Below the pieces are notes generated by a model. It was not told the DNA's origin. It did not search any database and worked only from the letters and a program-made list of their open reading frames with translations. From NCBI GenBank assembly GCA_947452455.1, contig CANGBX010000009.1, positions 1-64,000 on the forward strand: a stretch of DNA of 64,000 bases, given 5' to 3'. The position numbers and the translations under genes are program-made. Shown in pieces: positions 60,378 through 64,000 of the stretch. Each line of letters starts with the position of its first letter. The stretch's first letter is position 1. This DNA is from Beijerinckiaceae bacterium. GTDB lineage: Bacteria; Pseudomonadota; Alphaproteobacteria; Rhizobiales; Beijerinckiaceae.

Positions 60378-61682
60378 ATGCGCATCGCTATGATTGGGTC
60401 AGGCTATGTGGGTCTGGTGTCGGGCGCCTGTCTGGCTGACTTCGGACATAATGTCATTTGCGTCGATAAAGACCCAAATCGCATTGCCATGCTGGAGCGT
60501 GGCGAGATTCCGATTTTCGAGCCCGGCCTCGAAGATCTTGTTGCAACCAATGTGAAGCAGAAGCGCCTGTCTTTCACTCTGGATCTCGCACAAGCGGTCA
60601 GCGGCGCTGATGCCGTCTTCATTGCGGTGGGCACGCCCTCGCGCCGCGGCGATGGCCATGCGGACCTTTCTTACGTCTATGGCGCAGCCAAAGAGATTGC
60701 CGCCGCCATCACCGGCTATTGTGTTGTGGTGACCAAATCGACCGTGCCCGTCGGCACCGGCGACGAGGTTGAAAAGATCATTCGTGAAGCGCGGCCTGAT
60801 CTCGACTTTGCAGTGGTCTCCAATCCGGAATTTTTGCGCGAAGGTGCGGCAATCTCGGATTTCAAACGCCCTGACCGCATTGTGGTCGGCGCGGAGACAG
60901 AACGCGCACGCGAAGTGATGAGCGAAATCTACCGTCCTCTCTATCTCAATCAGGCCCCGCTTCTCTTCACGGGTCGGCGCACATCCGAACTGATCAAATA
61001 TGCGGCCAATGCATTTCTCGCGACCAAGATCACCTTCATCAATGAAATGGCGGATCTGTGCGAAAAGGTCGGCGCCAATGTGCAGGATGTCGCGCGCGGC
61101 ATCGGCCTTGATAATCGCATCGGCTCGAAATTCCTGCATGCAGGCCCCGGCTATGGGGGCTCCTGCTTCCCGAAAGATACGCTGGCTCTGGTGCGCACGG
61201 CACAGGAAGCCGGCGCGCCCGTGCAGATTGTCGAAACGGTCGAGCGCGTGAACAAGACGCGCAAGAAAGCCATGGCCGCGCGCATCATTGCAGCTTGCGG
61301 TGGCGATGTGCGGGGCAAGAAGATCGGCCTGCTCGGTCTGGCTTTCAAACCCAACACGGATGATATGCGCGATGCGCCCTCACTCGATATTGTGGAAGCC
61401 CTGCTTGCAGCTGGCGCAAAGGTTCATGCCTTTGACCCCGAAGCGATGGAACAGGCCAAGCCGCTGATGCCGGGCATTGCTTATGAAGAAGAACCCTATG
61501 CCTGCGCGCAAGATGCAGATGCGCTGGCCATCGTCACCGAATGGGATGCCTTCCGCGCGCTGGATTTGAAGCGCGTGAAAGAGATTATGAAACATCCGGC
61601 ACTTGTTGATCTGCGCAACATCTACCGCCCGGTCGACATGCAAAAGCATGGCTTTATCTATTCGAGCATCGGGCGGGCGTAA
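60378..61682 (+). CDS. ugd: UDP-glucose 6-dehydrogenase
   Basis: MRIAMIGSGYVGLVSGACLADFGHNVICVDKD; FLHAGPGYGGSCFPKDTLAL; LAFKPNTDDMRDAPSLDIVEAL. Confidence 0.96.
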   Translation: MRIAMIGSGYVGLVSGACLADFGHNVICVDKDPNRIAMLERGEIPIFEPGLEDLVATNVKQKRLSFTLDLAQAVSGADAVFIAVGTPSRRGDGHADLSYVYGAAKEIAAAITGYCVVVTKSTVPVGTGDEVEKIIREARPDLDFAVVSNPEFLREGAAISDFKRPDRIVVGAETERAREVMSEIYRPLYLNQAPLLFTGRRTSELIKYAANAFLATKITFINEMADLCEKVGANVQDVARGIGLDNRIGSKFLHAGPGYGGSCFPKDTLALVRTAQEAGAPVQIVETVERVNKTRKKAMAARIIAACGGDVRGKKIGLLGLAFKPNTDDMRDAPSLDIVEALLAAGAKVHAFDPEAMEQAKPLMPGIAYEEEPYACAQDADALAIVTEWDAFRALDLKRVKEIMKHPALVDLRNIYRPVDMQKHGFIYSSIGRA

Positions 61683-61690
61683 AACGCGAC

Positions 61691-61776
61691 CCGTCATTGC
61701 GAGCAAAGCGAAGCAAACCAGAAGTCACAGGTAGGGCTTCTGGGTTGCTTCGTCGCTAATGCTCCTCGCAATGACG
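61691..61776. repeat. Dispersed palindromic repeat, copy D
   Basis: CCGTCATTGCGAGCAAAGCGAAGCAAACCAGAAG ... CTTCTGGGTTGCTTCGTCGCTAATGCTCCTCGCAATGACG between convergent ugd and kup. Confidence 0.88.
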
Positions 61777-61781
61777 ATGAA

Positions 61782-63740
61782 TTACACCGTCACCTGCGCA
61801 CCAAGCTCAACGACGCGGTCTGATGGAATGGAGAAGAAGTCCGTCGCATTGGCAGCCTGCCTCGACAGCATGATGAACAAACGATCCTGCCAAGCCGGCA
61901 TGCCGGAATTGGGGCTTTGCTTGAGCGAGCGGCGGCCCAAGAAGAACGACGTCGTCATAATGTCGAATTTCAGCCCCGCCTTGCGCATCGTGGCAAGAGC
62001 CGCCGGCACACGCGGGCTTTCCATAAAGCCAAAGTGCAATGTGACTTTGGTGAAATCTTCCGAGAGCTTCTCGATCTCATAGCGCTTGTCAGGCGAGACG
62101 CGCGGCGTCTGCTCTGTATTCACGCTGACAATAAAGACGCGTTCGTGCAGCACTTTATTATGCTTGAGATTATGCATGAGTGCCGAGGGCGCGACCTCTG
62201 CATCACTTGTGAGGAAGACAGCTGTACCGGAGACGCGCGTCGGTTTTGATTTTTCCAGCATGCGGATGAGATCGCGCATAGGAATGGAATCGCGATGCGT
62301 CTTGGATGACAAAAAGCCCGAGCCGCGCAGCCAAGTCCACATGATCAAGACGACTATGCCGCCAACCAGAACCGGCACCCAGCCACCTTCAAACAGCTTC
62401 AGAAGGTTGGCAGAGAAGAACACGCTTTCAATCACAAAAAACGTGCCCATCGTGGCAAAGGCACGCCACACCGGCCATTTCCACAAGCGCCAGAGCACGA
62501 CGAAGGCGAGCATGGAATCGACGACCATCGAGGCCGTCACCGCAATGCCATAGGCGGACGCCAGTGCGCTGGAGGATTTGAACAAGGCGACCAAGAGCAA
62601 CACGCCGATCAGCAATATATGATTGACGCGGGGAATGTAGATCTGGCCTTCCTGCTTGTCGGACGTGTGGTGAATTTCCAGACGCGGCAAGAGGCCAAGC
62701 TGAATGGCTTGGCGCGCGAGCGAGAAAGCCCCGGTGATGGTCGCCTGGCTCGCGATGATCGTCGCAACAGTCGCCAAAATAACAAGTGGCAACAGCGCCC
62801 AGTCAGGAGCCATCAGGAAGAAAGGATTGTCCATAGCTTCGGGGTTAGCCAGCAACAAAGCGCCTTGGCCAAGATAGTTCAGCACCAAGGCTGGAAGAAC
62901 GAAAAAGGACCAAGCGATTTGAATGGGACGACGGCCAAAGTGACCCATATCGGCATAAAGCGCTTCCGCACCTGTCACCGCGAGAAAGACTGAACCCATC
63001 ACGACAAAGCTGAGCAGCCCGTGCGAGAAAAGGAAGGTCAGGCCATAGACCGGATTGAACGCAAGGAAAATGCGCGGGGCATCACCCAGATGCGATATGC
63101 CCATGGCCGCCAGTGAAAGAAACCAAAGCACCATGATCGGTCCAAAAAATCCGGCCACAGCTCCTGTTCCACGACTTTGCACCATGAACAGCGTGATGAG
63201 GATCACAAAGGTAATGGGCAGAATATAATGATCGAGCGCGGGTGCGACGAGTTTCAAACCTTCAACAGCTGAGAGCACCGAAATCGCCGGCGTGATGATG
63301 GCATCACCCGTGAAGAGCGAGGCGCCCAAAATCCCGAGGAACAAAACGCCGATGGAGCGGCGCCCGATTGCCGATTGCGCGAGCGCCATCAGCGCCAAAG
63401 TACCGCCTTCGCCGCGGTTGTCTGCGCGCATAACGAAGATGACATATTTAATCGTGACGATCAGAAACAAAGCCCAGATGAGCAGCGAGACAACGCCCAG
63501 CACATTCTCATCATGCGAACCCACACCTGCCGTATGGGCGAGCGATTCACGCAAAGCGTAAAGCGGGCTCGTGCCAATGTCGCCATAGACGACGCCGATC
63601 GAACCCAGTGTCAGCGAAGCAAGACTCCCGTGACCGTGGCCATGGCCGTGGGCATCATGATTATGGTCGTGATGATCGTGAGCATGGGCGTGGGGCTCGG
63701 ACTGATGCGAGCTGTGATCCGCCGACGGGCCGTTGGGCAT
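61782..63740 (-). CDS. kup: Low-affinity K+ transporter Kup with His-rich N-terminal tail
   Basis: [55 protein letters not shown]. Start [38 protein letters not shown]. Confidence 0.95.
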   Translation of the reverse strand: MPNGPSADHSSHQSEPHAHAHDHHDHNHDAHGHGHGHGSLASLTLGSIGVVYGDIGTSPLYALRESLAHTAGVGSHDENVLGVVSLLIWALFLIVTIKYVIFVMRADNRGEGGTLALMALAQSAIGRRSIGVLFLGILGASLFTGDAIITPAISVLSAVEGLKLVAPALDHYILPITFVILITLFMVQSRGTGAVAGFFGPIMVLWFLSLAAMGISHLGDAPRIFLAFNPVYGLTFLFSHGLLSFVVMGSVFLAVTGAEALYADMGHFGRRPIQIAWSFFVLPALVLNYLGQGALLLANPEAMDNPFFLMAPDWALLPLVILATVATIIASQATITGAFSLARQAIQLGLLPRLEIHHTSDKQEGQIYIPRVNHILLIGVLLLVALFKSSSALASAYGIAVTASMVVDSMLAFVVLWRLWKWPVWRAFATMGTFFVIESVFFSANLLKLFEGGWVPVLVGGIVVLIMWTWLRGSGFLSSKTHRDSIPMRDLIRMLEKSKPTRVSGTAVFLTSDAEVAPSALMHNLKHNKVLHERVFIVSVNTEQTPRVSPDKRYEIEKLSEDFTKVTLHFGFMESPRVPAALATMRKAGLKFDIMTTSFFLGRRSLKQSPNSGMPAWQDRLFIMLSRQAANATDFFSIPSDRVVELGAQVTV

Positions 63741-63913
63741 GGAATCTTCCTTAGAGGTCAATCCTCTGGTCGCCCTTTGTCTGGGCCGAGCGGCTATACT
63801 CCTTTCCGCAACGCGGGAGAAGAGGCTAGACCCGAGCTCCCGAAAGATTATTGCACCGCGGGAGGGAGACTGCCCCACCCCGCCGACTTGCCCCGAGGGA
63901 CGGTTTTTGAGAC

Positions 63914-64000
63914 ATGACCTTCATGGCCAATGCCCCGCCTGACTTCCCATTTGCCCTGCCCATTGATGCGGTGCTGGGAGAATTGCGCGCAAAATCAGGG
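63914..64000 (+). CDS. hrpB: Probable ATP-dependent helicase HrpB, N-terminal fragment (3'-truncated by window)
   Basis: [29 protein letters not shown] resembles the LPIDAVLPEL start of HrpB; 29 codons only. Confidence 0.5.
   Translation, partial: MTFMANAPPDFPFALPIDAVLGELRAKSG

Noticed and set aside
58805-60385. 526-aa ORF antisense to maeB
   Set aside because: Shadow ORF produced by codon bias opposite a certain gene; low-complexity H/R/G/N composition and no family motifs.
63741-63878. Upstream extension of the Kup ORF ([15 protein letters not shown]...)
   Set aside because: Non-hydrophobic, leader-like sequence; ATG at 63740 is more plausible and the extension covers the structured gap.
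63800-63900. Glycine or SAM-type riboswitch in the kup-hrpB gap
   Set aside because: Conserved core motifs of those classes were not found when read on either strand; only generic hairpins remain.

Overview
The window is about 64 kb of a mostly syntenic, gene-dense alphaproteobacterial chromosome, most likely Hyphomicrobiales/Rhizobiales. That taxonomy is inferred from gene content and order and was not tested. Backbone content: hisZ-hisG; rpmH-rnpA-yidC-engB-argB; dapD-dapE; truA-fmt-def; recR-ybaB-dnaX-ffs (SRP RNA); nudC; folP-folB-folK; pheA-kdsB-cytochrome c; a yejABEF-like peptide ABC transporter coupled to deoB; ggt; cdd-deoC-deoA; an M17/C40 peptidase cluster; a Tad/Cpa pilus locus; a phosphomannomutase; mutS; maeB; ugd; kup; and the first codons of an hrpB-like helicase. 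RNA genes: tRNA-Arg(ACG) and the small SRP RNA. Accessory content: a 5'-truncated, AT-richer two-component system next to tRNA-Arg, an MqsRA toxin-antitoxin pair, a HigBA/RelE-like pair, and several dispersed palindromic repeats. The best leads are: (i) an MqsRA pair whose antitoxin has no cysteines, so no zinc site, yet keeps the HTH and a canonical AACCT-N3-AGGTT operator; (ii) a perfect CtrA-type TTAA-N7-TTAAC box upstream of cpaB in a Tad locus with no pilin in the window; (iii) a stand-alone secretin N-domain protein beside that locus; (iv) Kup with a His-rich N-terminal tail; and (v) composite palindromic repeats, including a perfect 35-bp inverted repeat. I did not find convincing evidence of an entirely new multi-gene system. 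All identifications come from reading the sequence and translations; no database search was run.
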